From positions 1 to 13,969 of the forward strand of contig VBKY01000371.1 in the NCBI GenBank assembly GCA_005879255.1: a stretch of 13,969 nt of DNA. The letters are read 5' to 3'. Shown piece after piece: positions 1-6,792 of the stretch (within the stretch, counting starts at the first letter, position 1; every line of letters begins with the position of its first letter). Origin of the DNA: Deltaproteobacteria bacterium (GTDB taxonomy: Bacteria > Desulfobacterota_B > Binatia > UBA9968). Below the pieces are notes generated by a model, which saw nothing but the letters and a program-made list of their open reading frames with translations, was not told the DNA's origin and did no database searches. The translations under genes and the position numbers were made by a program.

Positions 1-144
1 CAGGCGGCATTGCCAATTGACACTGTGGATTCGTCAGAGCTGGCACACGAACAACTCCTGCGCGGCGTAGAGCGGATCGCATCGCGCGTCACGGCGAATG
101 CCGTGCGATGGGAAATCGGGAGCGTGTTAACCGATGTTAGTTAG
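1..144 (+). CDS. 3' end of an unidentified plus-strand gene (partial)
   Basis: Frame 1 is open from the window edge to a TAG stop and encodes 47 residues ending in SVLTDVS. The tail looks like an ordinary amphipathic helix (a stretch around ELAHEQLLRGVERIASRV) and has no signal or membrane segment. I do not recognise the family. It is the only likely gene on the plus strand and converges with the minus-strand operon that ends at 359. Support is limited to an open frame running off the edge and a plausible protein-like composition, so it could be spurious. Confidence 0.45.
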   Translation, partial: QAALPIDTVDSSELAHEQLLRGVERIASRVTANAVRWEIGSVLTDVS

Positions 145-358
145 TGAGGGATCCTGGTAAGGAAAAAAGGAACTTCCAGTAGCCGCGTGGCAAATGAAAC
201 TCCCCAGAGCAATTTGCCGAGATGCTCCCTAAGAAATTTAACACTGAAGCTATTGTCACGGTTCGTGACGGACTATGGAGTGGCTTTCTTGGTGCTTGGG
301 TCCAGCGCAGCTCAAACAGTAGAAAGTGATAGAAACCTAAGCCGCGACAGGTTTGCGG
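145..358. other. Convergent intergenic region with short hairpins
   Basis: This 214-base stretch lies between two convergent genes. It holds several short inverted repeats: a perfect 6-bp stem with a 3-base loop at 255-269 (GTCACG/CGTGAC), a 7-bp pair at 189-195 and 212-218, and two interleaved 6-bp pairs at 333-338/349-354 and 340-345/355-360. The last pair reaches into the stop codon of the minus-strand gene. None is followed by a clear T-run, so a bidirectional terminator is possible but not shown. A 70-codon GTG-initiated plus-strand frame (187-399) overlaps the neighbour's 3' end and looks spurious. Confidence 0.35.
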
Positions 359-925
359 CTATCCAGGTGGGACTTTCTGAATCGACTTACCATTGGTAAA
401 AAGTTCGTAGCCCTTGATTCCTAACTCATATCCCCGCGGCGGGTGGTCAGAGAAGTCGGTGACGACGAGGTCGAGTACGAGCAGAGTCTCGCCGTGGGCG
501 GGAACTTGAAACGAAAGTTTCAGCGGGCCGATGGTATTTTTGACCAACGCGGTGCGGCGAGTTTTTTTAAGCAGGGCGGCGATGGTTTTAACCTTGAGAT
601 GAAAGGCATCGAACGAACCGGGATCGAGGTCGCTGCGAAAAACCCGCGCGGTTTTTTTGCCGGTGTATTGGGTTAGGTCAATGGTGGCAATCGATGGTGT
701 TAAGTCTTTCCAACCGGTCTGCCAAAACTTGAGCCCGGGCCTCGGGCTGATCAATATTTTGTCGACGGTGATATTAAGTCTGGTAAAATCGTCGATTGCT
801 TCGCGGTGATCTTTGATCCGGATTTCGAGTAGGCCTTGATCGCGCTCGGTAGCGAGCGCAGGTAAAGCGAGAAGGCACAAAGCAATAACGAGATTGCAAC
901 AAGCGAAAAGAACGCCCGACTTCAC
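359..925 (-). CDS. Exported DUF4382-like protein
   Basis: This encodes 188 residues if it starts at the GTG whose last two bases overlap the TGA stop of the upstream SCO1 gene (GTGA at 922-925). The longest open frame would begin at 979, but that adds 18 charged residues before the signal peptide. The GTG start gives a clean signal peptide ending near LLALPALA (residues 17-24). The mature part resembles DUF4382, a beta-rich exported domain of unknown function: an opening LEIRIKD strand, the DDFTRLNITVDKI segment, TIDL in the middle, a DLDPGSFDAFHLKV strand, and LVLDLVVTDFS near the end. It is the last gene of the copper run, and its coupling to SCO1 suggests a related envelope role, but no metal ligand set is evident. 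The function is unknown and the family assignment is by eye. Confidence 0.75.
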   Translation of the reverse strand: MKSGVLFACCNLVIALCLLALPALATERDQGLLEIRIKDHREAIDDFTRLNITVDKILISPRPGLKFWQTGWKDLTPSIATIDLTQYTGKKTARVFRSDLDPGSFDAFHLKVKTIAALLKKTRRTALVKNTIGPLKLSFQVPAHGETLLVLDLVVTDFSDHPPRGYELGIKGYELFTNGKSIQKVPPG

Positions 926-1545
926 TTCTTTACAGAGGCGAGCCAGTCGATGTCTTTTAGAACTTCTGCTTCCTGCCATTTATCGCCATAATAGTCGACG
1001 CGGCGATTACTTTGTTGATCCACCAGCGTCGTCAACGACGTATGCTGTACCTGTCCGGATTCGGTCTTGGTCACGTGGACTCCGAATACTTTCCACACTT
1101 TGGTCAATTCTTGACGCGAGCCGGTTAGAAATGACCAACGCTTCAGGTCGGCTTTGAATCGGTTGGCGTAATCTTTCAATACTGCGGTGTCGTCCTGCTC
1201 GGGATCGGTAGTGATGCTCACCAGGGAGTAATCTCTCATTTTCTTTGCTTCCATTGTCCGCTGGATGGCGGCGAGCTTAGCCGTCAGTAGGGGGCATACG
1301 TCAGGGCAGGTGGTGAAGATAAAAGTCACTAAAACGAGTTTGCCGCGCGTGCTGCTGAATTGAAACGGCTTCCCGTCCTGATCGGTCAGCTTGAACTCCG
1401 GTACGGCCTTTTTTACGACACGGCGCCCGATTTCACTAGGCTCTTTGGGTGGAATTGGAATATGAGACGATCCGACCGAAGGGAGGAGAGCGGTTCCTAA
1501 CAGGATCGCAACCAGGACCTGGCTACGATTCGACTTTGAACTCAT
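922..1545 (-). CDS. sco1: SCO1/SenC family copper chaperone, copy 1
   Basis: This is a 207-residue thioredoxin-fold protein of the SCO family. These proteins bind copper in the periplasm and help assemble the CuA centre of cytochrome c oxidase. An N-terminal hydrophobic segment (about residues 9-22) acts as signal or anchor. The copper site is complete: the CPDVC motif supplies Cys80 and Cys84, and VQHTSL supplies His168. SITTDPE (110-116) is also typical of the family. Length is normal. The start overlaps the end of the upstream Cox11-like gene by 23 bases with no good ribosome-binding site, which implies translational coupling. The stop shares a GTGA with the next gene. A second SCO1 with the same arrangement lies at 3144-3764. 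No oxidase subunit is in the window, so the client enzyme is inferred. Confidence 0.93.
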   Translation of the reverse strand: MSSKSNRSQVLVAILLGTALLPSVGSSHIPIPPKEPSEIGRRVVKKAVPEFKLTDQDGKPFQFSSTRGKLVLVTFIFTTCPDVCPLLTAKLAAIQRTMEAKKMRDYSLVSITTDPEQDDTAVLKDYANRFKADLKRWSFLTGSRQELTKVWKVFGVHVTKTESGQVQHTSLTTLVDQQSNRRVDYYGDKWQEAEVLKDIDWLASVKK

Positions 1546-2410
1546 AAGTCACATCGAGGGCTCTGGTGCCGTCGGGCAGGTCGCCGCGTACCAGGTAGGT
1601 GCTGTTATAGACCTGCTCTTCGCCGGGGCGAAGCCGCACCGGTAGCAAAAGCGCACATTCGACAAGATCCAAATACTGCTTTAGTTTCGTCGGATCTACC
1701 AGGTGAACGATGCGGATGTGAACATCATTGGACGCCTGGTTTTTGACCTTGAAACCGATGGTGAATGGCTCGCCCGATCGCGCGATGGTTTCTCGGGTGA
1801 GGGGTTCGGCCGCAATCGTGCCGTCGGATGGCACGATTGTGGCAAATTTGACTTTTACACCGGTGGCCCAGTTGAGAAAAACTCTCCACTGAGAGTTTTC
1901 CTTCACCAAAATAAATTCTTCCTCGCCTTCGATCATTGGCAATTTCTTATCATGCGCGAGACGATCGATGTTCGAGATGATCTTCTTCTGTTCCGCCGCG
2001 GGCAAGGCATTGAGCCGTGGCTCATCCCACTCCAGCAGGAGCGGCGCGACGCCATTGGCATCGGGAAGTTTTAACGCCACTTTGACGCGACTGCGTGATC
2101 CGTCCGTTTGCTGCGACACCTGGCGGATTTCGATCAACTCCGCAAGCTTGCGCGCCGCGTCCAGAGCGAAACCGGTAAACGCGCCGCGCTCGCGCATGTA
2201 GTCGTCTCGTTTCTTTACTCGCTGGTCTACCGCCGAAATCAGACGATAGGCCTGGCCGAGGTCGCGCGCGTAGAGCAACCGAAGATACTTGGATAAAACT
2301 GGAACAGGATCATCACCAAGATTAGGGCTATATAACCAGAACAGCACCGGCGACGCTAGTATGAGGCTGGCGCAGGTAGCGAGAAGAACTTTTTTGATCA
2401 ATAGGGGCAT
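1523..2410 (-). CDS. Membrane-anchored NTF2-like/Cox11-like fusion protein, copy 1
   Basis: This encodes 295 residues. An N-terminal transmembrane anchor or uncleaved signal (about residues 5-27) is followed by a region resembling NTF2-like/DUF4878 domains (about 35-190: YARDLGQAYRLIS, RGAFTGF, and WRVFLNW near its end). The C-terminal part (about 195-293) reads like the Cox11/CtaG copper-binding domain. It has GEPFTIGFKVKN, then a VxP-Y-(I/V)xC stretch with Cys252, then LRPGEEQ, then a closing TYEF strand. Classical Cox11, which delivers CuB to cytochrome oxidase, has a CxC pair at this point, whereas here only the first Cys is kept. The gene overlaps SCO1 copy 1 by 23 bases. A paralogue with the same layout is at 3742-4665. 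The Cox11 relationship was recognised by pattern and not tested by a profile search. A copper-insertion role is inferred from that and from the SCO1 partner. Confidence 0.85.
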   Translation of the reverse strand: MPLLIKKVLLATCASLILASPVLFWLYSPNLGDDPVPVLSKYLRLLYARDLGQAYRLISAVDQRVKKRDDYMRERGAFTGFALDAARKLAELIEIRQVSQQTDGSRSRVKVALKLPDANGVAPLLLEWDEPRLNALPAAEQKKIISNIDRLAHDKKLPMIEGEEEFILVKENSQWRVFLNWATGVKVKFATIVPSDGTIAAEPLTRETIARSGEPFTIGFKVKNQASNDVHIRIVHLVDPTKLKQYLDLVECALLLPVRLRPGEEQVYNSTYLVRGDLPDGTRALDVTYEFKVES

Positions 2411-2455
2411 TCGTTATTTCAATCCGAACTTTCAGTTTACGAAAGCCCCAGGCGG

Positions 2456-3049
2456 CTAGTTTCCCTTTGCAGGAACGGTCCAAAAGTAGATCGTGCGGCC
2501 CTCGACGCGTTCGACTTTATCCGGTTTCCAGTCGCCCATGTCGAAAGAGTGAGAAACGATGCGAGAACCCGGTTTAAGCTGGCTCAGGAGATTTGGTCTC
2601 AATTTCAAGTTGACATCCGGCAGGAGATACATGGTGACCACGGACGCCGGCGACAAATCGACCGTGAGTATGTCTTGGTTTCGAATCTCCGCTGATTCCT
2701 GGACGCCCGCCTTTTGAATATTCGCGCGAGATTCCCCGACCAACTCGGGATCGATTTCAAAGCCAACGGCTTTAGCGCCTTTTTTGGCGGCGGCGATGAC
2801 GATGCGACCATCGCCGGAACCGAGGTCGTAAACGACGTCGCCGTTTTTGACGCCGGCGAGTTCGATCATTTTGTCCACCACGAATTGCGGCGACGGCACG
2901 AATGGGACAATCTTTTTGGATTCAAAAACTGAATCCTGAGCATGGGCCGAGTCCGCGAAGCCGCGCCCGCCGAAATTAAAAATCGTCGTGTGCGGCAAAG
3001 CGAGACCGACCATTAATCCCACGAACACCGACCGGCGAAGAATGCTCAT
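2456..3049 (-). CDS. Exported class I SAM-dependent methyltransferase
   Basis: This encodes 197 residues from the ATG at 3049. That start is chosen because a strong ribosome-binding site (GAGGTG) ends six bases before it and because the protein then begins with a signal peptide, with probable cleavage after AHA at residue 37. A start at 3085 would put 12 charged residues in front. The domain begins at FVPSPQFVVDKMIELAGV. Motif I is YDLGSGDGR (74-82), an acidic residue follows the second strand in GFEIDP, and YLLPDVNLKLRP plus SHSFDMGDWKPD are typical of a widespread family of small methyltransferases that often carry signal peptides. The substrate is unknown. It separates the two Cox11-like/SCO1 cassettes and may have its own promoter in the 94-base gap upstream. 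Confidence 0.88.
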   Translation of the reverse strand: MSILRRSVFVGLMVGLALPHTTIFNFGGRGFADSAHAQDSVFESKKIVPFVPSPQFVVDKMIELAGVKNGDVVYDLGSGDGRIVIAAAKKGAKAVGFEIDPELVGESRANIQKAGVQESAEIRNQDILTVDLSPASVVTMYLLPDVNLKLRPNLLSQLKPGSRIVSHSFDMGDWKPDKVERVEGRTIYFWTVPAKGN

Positions 3050-3055
3050 AATTGT

Positions 3056-3061
3056 CACCTC
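3056..3061 (-). promoter_or_regulatory. Ribosome-binding site fixing the exported methyltransferase start
   Basis: On the minus strand this reads GAGGTG, six bases before the ATG at 3049. It is one of the clearest Shine-Dalgarno sites in the window and selects this ATG over the in-frame one at 3085. Confidence 0.75.
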
Positions 3062-3085
3062 ACGACTGATTCTGCGCAACCGCAA

Positions 3086-3113
3086 ATCCTAGTTCAATTA
3101 ATCATAAAAACAA
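3086..3113 (-). promoter_or_regulatory. Possible sigma70-type promoter for the exported methyltransferase
   Basis: Read on the minus strand, TTGTTT (3113-3108) and TAGGAT (3091-3086) are separated by 16 bases. They lie about 37 bases upstream of the methyltransferase start in one of the few longer gaps of the run, which is locally AT-rich. Each hexamer matches the consensus only partly, so this is a weak candidate and not a firm call. Confidence 0.25.
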
Positions 3114-3143
3114 CTTGGCTGCTAGATTCGGGCAAAATTCCGA

Positions 3144-3764
3144 TTACGATTTCTTCTCCAGTAATGACAGCATATCTTTTTCCACGTCCTTGCTACGCCA
3201 TTTCTCGCCGAAATGATTAAACCGCCGCACACCCTGCCGGTCGATAACGGTCGTGAGACTTGTGTGCTGGACCAAACCGCGAGCTTTTCTGATGACGCGG
3301 ATGCCGAAACTTTGCCACACCTGGTTGAGCTGGGCCTCCGAGCCAGTCAAGAAAGCCCAGTTTGTGAAATCCGCGTTGTAACGTTGCGCATATCCTTTCA
3401 ACACTTTGGGTGAATCCACCTCGGGGTCGGTGGTGATGCTGACAAAAAAAACCTCTCCGGCATAACGACTATTCAAATGCCGCTGTAGCTGAGCTAGATT
3501 CGCCGTGAAGATGGGACAAACATCCGAGCAGGTCGTAAAAATAAAATTCAGGGCGACTACTTTGCCACGGAGCTTGGCCGAGTCGAAGCGCTCGTTATTC
3601 TGATCCAGCAGAACAAAATCGGGCGCTTTTACGTTCACAGGCGAAAGATGTTTTGGACCGTTCCTTTGTATCTCTGAAGCCTGTCCAGCTTGCGCGAGAG
3701 AGGACAAAATCAGGACCGCGACTCTCAAGCCTGCGAGAAATTTATTTGACGACTCTGAAGTCAT
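3144..3764 (-). CDS. sco1: SCO1/SenC family copper chaperone, copy 2
   Basis: This is a 206-residue paralogue of the SCO1 protein at 922-1545. A hydrophobic signal or anchor lies at about residues 10-26. The copper ligands are present: CSDVC gives Cys79 and Cys83, and VQHTSL gives His167. SITTDPE and the WAFLTG strand are also shared with copy 1. The residue between the first Cys and the Asp is Ser here and Pro in copy 1. Its ATG lies out of frame in the end of the Cox11-like gene, giving a 23-base overlap identical in length and position to that of copy 1, again without a good ribosome-binding site. It probably delivers copper, or has a thiol-reducing role, in assembly of a CuA-type site; the target is not in the window. 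Confidence 0.93.
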   Translation of the reverse strand: MTSESSNKFLAGLRVAVLILSSLAQAGQASEIQRNGPKHLSPVNVKAPDFVLLDQNNERFDSAKLRGKVVALNFIFTTCSDVCPIFTANLAQLQRHLNSRYAGEVFFVSITTDPEVDSPKVLKGYAQRYNADFTNWAFLTGSEAQLNQVWQSFGIRVIRKARGLVQHTSLTTVIDRQGVRRFNHFGEKWRSKDVEKDMLSLLEKKS

Positions 3765-4665
3765 AGTTGAGGGTCAGTTGTCGCACCCCTTCTGGGACGC
3801 TTCCTCTGAGCATGTACGTGCCGGAATACTCTTGCTCTTCACCCGCCGCAACTGTCACCGGCAAAAGAAATCCACACTGGACAAAATCCAGATAGTCGGC
3901 GACGTTTTGCGGTTCAACCAGATGACCGATGCGCATAGTGACGGGCTGCTGCGTCGGGTTTTTTATTTTCAAGCTAATTTCAAATAGATCACCCGGCACC
4001 ACGACGACTCGGTCCGTGGATAGACGGACGTCTAAACCCGGTGCCTTCGCTAAATCGAGCCGGAGCGAAATGCTAACGCCCGCGGCCCAGTTTAAAAAGA
4101 CACGCCACTCGCCGTTCTCTTTGACAAGCTCGAACTTTTCTTCCCCTTCGCTCATTTCGATGGCCCGGTTATTTCTTCGCTCGTCCAACGTCTTGAGAAT
4201 CTCGTTGCGTTCGGCCGCCGGCAGCGCATTCAATCGGAAACGGTCCCAGTTACGCACCAGTGGGGCAATTTTCGCCGGATCGGGAACCTTATAATAAATC
4301 TCGAATCGAGCGCGATTCGATAATTCCTCCGTCTTGACCAAGGTGACTTGGATCGACTCGCTGAGTTTCCTGCCGACCTCGAGTGTAAAGCCGCTAAAAG
4401 CACCGCGCTGTTGCACATAGCGATTGACGTCGCGAACTTTGCGGTCTTCGGCCGAAATAAACCGATACGCCTCGAGGAAGTCGCGGGCGTAGGTGGCGCG
4501 AAGGTAAGCTTGAATGACTTCTTTCGCGTCACGCATGTCGATCACGCGATCGGCGGCGTTGACATGTTCTATGGTTGCAAGTGCCACGAAGACAATTATT
4601 CTCCCGGTAAATCTTGCCGAAATAAGTAGCGGATTTGCCGAACTTGCGAGCTTAACAATTCTCAT
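3742..4665 (-). CDS. Exported NTF2-like/Cox11-like fusion protein, copy 2
   Basis: This 307-residue protein is paralogous to the one at 1523-2410. The N-terminus (residues 1-37) is a long signal or anchor ending near EHVNA. The NTF2-like part carries YARDFLEAYRFIS, RGAFSGF and WRVFLNW. The C-terminal Cox11-like part has the VQC motif with Cys264, AAGEEQEY and a closing NYDF strand. As in copy 1 there is a single Cys where Cox11 has CxC. The ATG at 4665 gives a plausible signal peptide and lies 42 bases after the preceding gene. Its position ahead of SCO1 copy 2 and after CopD and the small Ig-like protein suggests a step in periplasmic copper transfer. The two copies have diverged substantially, so the duplication is not recent. 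Confidence 0.84.
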   Translation of the reverse strand: MRIVKLASSANPLLISARFTGRIIVFVALATIEHVNAADRVIDMRDAKEVIQAYLRATYARDFLEAYRFISAEDRKVRDVNRYVQQRGAFSGFTLEVGRKLSESIQVTLVKTEELSNRARFEIYYKVPDPAKIAPLVRNWDRFRLNALPAAERNEILKTLDERRNNRAIEMSEGEEKFELVKENGEWRVFLNWAAGVSISLRLDLAKAPGLDVRLSTDRVVVVPGDLFEISLKIKNPTQQPVTMRIGHLVEPQNVADYLDFVQCGFLLPVTVAAGEEQEYSGTYMLRGSVPEGVRQLTLNYDFRVVK

Positions 4666-4707
4666 CGCGATTATTCTGCCTTGCTGTCCTCTGACGAAAC
4701 GGGTGTG

Positions 4708-5124
4708 CTACTTTACCGCAAATTCTACTCGATCTGTGGCGTCCAATTCGGTTTGATGGTCATCGGCCACGACGCGGAGCTCCAATGTGTGTTTGCCTGG
4801 TTTGATGCCGTTGAGGGTGCCTTTTTGGCTTTCGAACATGCCCATTAGTTGGCCGTCGACGTAGGCATGCGCATGGTGGCCACGTTTGCCCTTAGTTAAT
4901 TTGAACTCGATGGGGACCTTATCGCCTGTGATCACCTGACCTTTCGTTGGCGAGAGAATGTTGATGCGCGCTCCTTCGGCCGGTTTCAACACCATTGGAG
5001 CGGTCTTTGCGCTGCTCGGTTTGGCGGGCGACTCTTTGGCCTTTAAATGATCATGTTGGGCGAATGCAAACCATGGCAACGACACGATCCATACCGTCGC
5101 TAGCACGAAACAAAGAATGTTCAT
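4708..5124 (-). CDS. Small exported Ig-like/His-motif protein, paralogue of the CopD C-terminal domain
   Basis: This encodes 138 residues. A signal peptide (1-22, ending FAFA) is followed by QHDH, a Lys/Pro/Ala-rich linker, and an 87-residue beta-sandwich-like domain (52-138). That domain aligns without gaps to the last 87 residues of the upstream CopD, with 64 identical positions by eye. Its hallmark is KGKRGHHAHAYVDG, rich in His, followed by LMGMF with two Met; these could bind copper, but that is inference. The start is supported by AGGAG eight bases upstream. The gene starts 20 bases after the stop of copD, so the stand-alone copy probably arose by duplication of the CopD tail, or the tail by fusion of this gene. 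Confidence 0.85.
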   Translation of the reverse strand: MNILCFVLATVWIVSLPWFAFAQHDHLKAKESPAKPSSAKTAPMVLKPAEGARINILSPTKGQVITGDKVPIEFKLTKGKRGHHAHAYVDGQLMGMFESQKGTLNGIKPGKHTLELRVVADDHQTELDATDRVEFAVK

Positions 5125-5144
5125 GTTTCAAACTCCTTGCAGGC

Positions 5145-6404
5145 CTACTTCACCATAAATTCGACGCGGTCGGAAGCGTCGAGCTCGGTTTGATGGTCTT
5201 CCGCAACGACGCGCAGCTCTAATAGGTGTCGTCCGGGCGTGAGGCCATTCAAAGTTCCCGCCTTGCTCTGAAACATACCCATTAACTCGCCGTCGACGTA
5301 AGCGTGCACATGATGACCGCGCTTCCCTTTGGTTAAGTTAAATCTCAAAGGCACCTTGTCGCCGGCGAATACTTGTCCGGTCTGCGGCGCTAATATTTTC
5401 ACACTCGCCCCATCCGCAGGGAGGAATCGCTTTGTCAAATCGGTTATCGTCAAACCTTTTGGTTGGCCAGTCGCCGCAGCAGGTTGATGCACGGCATGAA
5501 TGCCGGGAGGCAGGACGGTGAGCAAACCAGTCACGCAAAAGATAAGCAAGCCCACGAAAGTTTCCAAGCCGATTCTGCGCAACGCCTTGTGGCTCGCGGC
5601 ATAACCATTTTCATTCCGGCTAACGGCCCTTGCCAACATCCGTCTGGTGGAAAGAAAGTTCAGTGCGCCAAATCCGAGCATGACGGAAAAAAGAAGCAGC
5701 TTAAACAGAAGTACTTTTCCGTAATCCGTATTGACGAGCGTCTCGAGAGCGCCGACGTGAACCCAACTCTGATAGAGCCCGGTAATAGCAAGCAGCGCTA
5801 CGCTGGCTAAAGCAAGCCGGGAAAAACGCTTGACGATCTTTTCCGTCCGGGCGAGTGATTGGTTTCGCTCTCTTACGGCGAGCCGACAGAGGCGCCATAG
5901 GCCCATCAAGCCGCCCGCCCAGAGAGCCGTCGCGAGGAGGTGCAGCGCATCAGAGCTGACTATTAATATTCTGTCTTCCCGAACGGCGACCGCGTGGCTC
6001 GTCAAACTGCGGCTGGCGACCAATGGAAGCGCTAGAACTGCGAGAAAGCGAATTGCATTTGGGCTCGATTCCCTTCCCGCCAGCATCCAAGTGAGCAATG
6101 CCAGCACCGCGCCATAGGTTTCGCGCGCGATCCATACCTGACCGCTCTGCGTCATGGTGAGATAGCGCGACAGCAGCTCCGATGAGGGCATGCCTCGTTG
6201 TATTTTTGCGCCTTGAACGAAAAGCACGAGCACGTACGCGCCGAGGAACACAAGCAAGGAGATCAGCGCCCAAGCAATCAGTGAACGGCGCAATTCCTTC
6301 GGCTCGCCGTTGGGCAATAAAAAACCCGCCGCCACCAACTGGCCGAGAAGACACGCGAGCGCGATATAACCGATCGCCGAGACAGTTGCTTCCAGTGCAA
6401 CCAT
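5145..6404 (-). CDS. copD: CopD-family copper transport protein with C-terminal Ig-like/His domain
   Basis: This encodes 419 residues from the ATG at 6404, chosen because AGGGGG lies just upstream and because a start at 6512 would overlap most of the end of copC. CopD is an inner-membrane protein thought to take copper from CopC into the cytoplasm or membrane. About eight hydrophobic segments span residues 5-325. Family features are SHA at 136-138, DALHLLATALWAGG (152-165), AITGLYQSW and YGKVLLFKLLLF. After the last membrane segment a linker containing HAVH leads to an 87-residue periplasmic-type domain (333-419) with KGKRGHHVHAYVDG. That domain is repeated as a separate protein in the next gene. 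The fusion makes this CopD longer than the basic family core. Copper is the likely substrate from family and neighbours. Confidence 0.9.
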   Translation of the reverse strand: MVALEATVSAIGYIALACLLGQLVAAGFLLPNGEPKELRRSLIAWALISLLVFLGAYVLVLFVQGAKIQRGMPSSELLSRYLTMTQSGQVWIARETYGAVLALLTWMLAGRESSPNAIRFLAVLALPLVASRSLTSHAVAVREDRILIVSSDALHLLATALWAGGLMGLWRLCRLAVRERNQSLARTEKIVKRFSRLALASVALLAITGLYQSWVHVGALETLVNTDYGKVLLFKLLLFSVMLGFGALNFLSTRRMLARAVSRNENGYAASHKALRRIGLETFVGLLIFCVTGLLTVLPPGIHAVHQPAAATGQPKGLTITDLTKRFLPADGASVKILAPQTGQVFAGDKVPLRFNLTKGKRGHHVHAYVDGELMGMFQSKAGTLNGLTPGRHLLELRVVAEDHQTELDASDRVEFMVK

Positions 6405-6407
6405 CGA

Positions 6408-6413
6408 CCCCCT
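6408..6413 (-). promoter_or_regulatory. Ribosome-binding site fixing the copD start
   Basis: On the minus strand AGGGGG overlaps the stop codon of copC and lies three bases before the ATG at 6404. The spacing is short but the purine run is strong. It supports coupled translation of copC and copD. Confidence 0.55.
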
Positions 6414-6792
6414 ATTTGGCGGCTGCGCCGACCGTGAAGCGCAGCGTGCCATCAGTGATATGGGTATCCACCGAAAGCACCTGCCATTCCACGGAATAAT
6501 TGCCCGGACCAAGCGGCTTTAGATCAATGGCCACCGTATCATCAGCGAGCTTGCGCAACTTGCCTTGACTCACCAGCTCACCGTTTGGTCCTTTGACCGT
6601 GATCTGGCTGAACGTTATCTCGATCCCTTCAGTAAATTGAATGCGCACTTCGCGGGGAGATTCTGTCACGGTCGCGCCGTTGTTGGGGATGGATACCGCC
6701 GGATAGGCGTGCGCACGAGCGAGCCCGGCGCTCGCGTGTGTCACGTAGAGCGCCAGCAGCGCACTAAGGGCGATTGAAAACCTGGAATACAT
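6412..6792 (-). CDS. copC: CopC family periplasmic copper-binding protein, adjacent to copD
   Basis: This encodes 126 residues from the ATG at 6792. A signal peptide (about 1-27) would leave His28 as the mature N-terminus, as in CopC proteins, where that His is a Cu(II) ligand. The other two ligands of the Cu(II) site are seen in VDTHITDG (Asp109 and His111). The Met-rich Cu(I) site of some CopC proteins is absent. The rest matches the small beta-barrel fold (IPNNGATV, GNYSVEWQVLS, GTLRFTV). The start overlaps the end of the DUF4198-like gene by 29 bases. A longer form could start at 6828, but a signal peptide is needed, so the overlap is unavoidable. It likely hands Cu(II) to CopD, which begins seven bases after its stop. 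Confidence 0.92.
   Translation of the reverse strand: MYSRFSIALSALLALYVTHASAGLARAHAYPAVSIPNNGATVTESPREVRIQFTEGIEITFSQITVKGPNGELVSQGKLRKLADDTVAIDLKPLGPGNYSVEWQVLSVDTHITDGTLRFTVGAAAK

Noticed and set aside
187..399. 70-codon plus-strand frame starting with GTG
   Set aside because: Overlaps the 3' end of the convergent minus-strand gene, has no ribosome-binding site, and its composition is not convincing; treated as chance.
926..979. Longer start for the DUF4382-like protein
   Set aside because: Adds 18 basic residues before the signal peptide; the GTGA overlap at 922-925 gives a better start.
3929..4294. Plus-strand frames antisense to the Cox11-like gene
   Set aside because: Composition is rich in Arg and Ser as expected from antisense reading, with no domain or start signal; the minus-strand frame is clearly coding.
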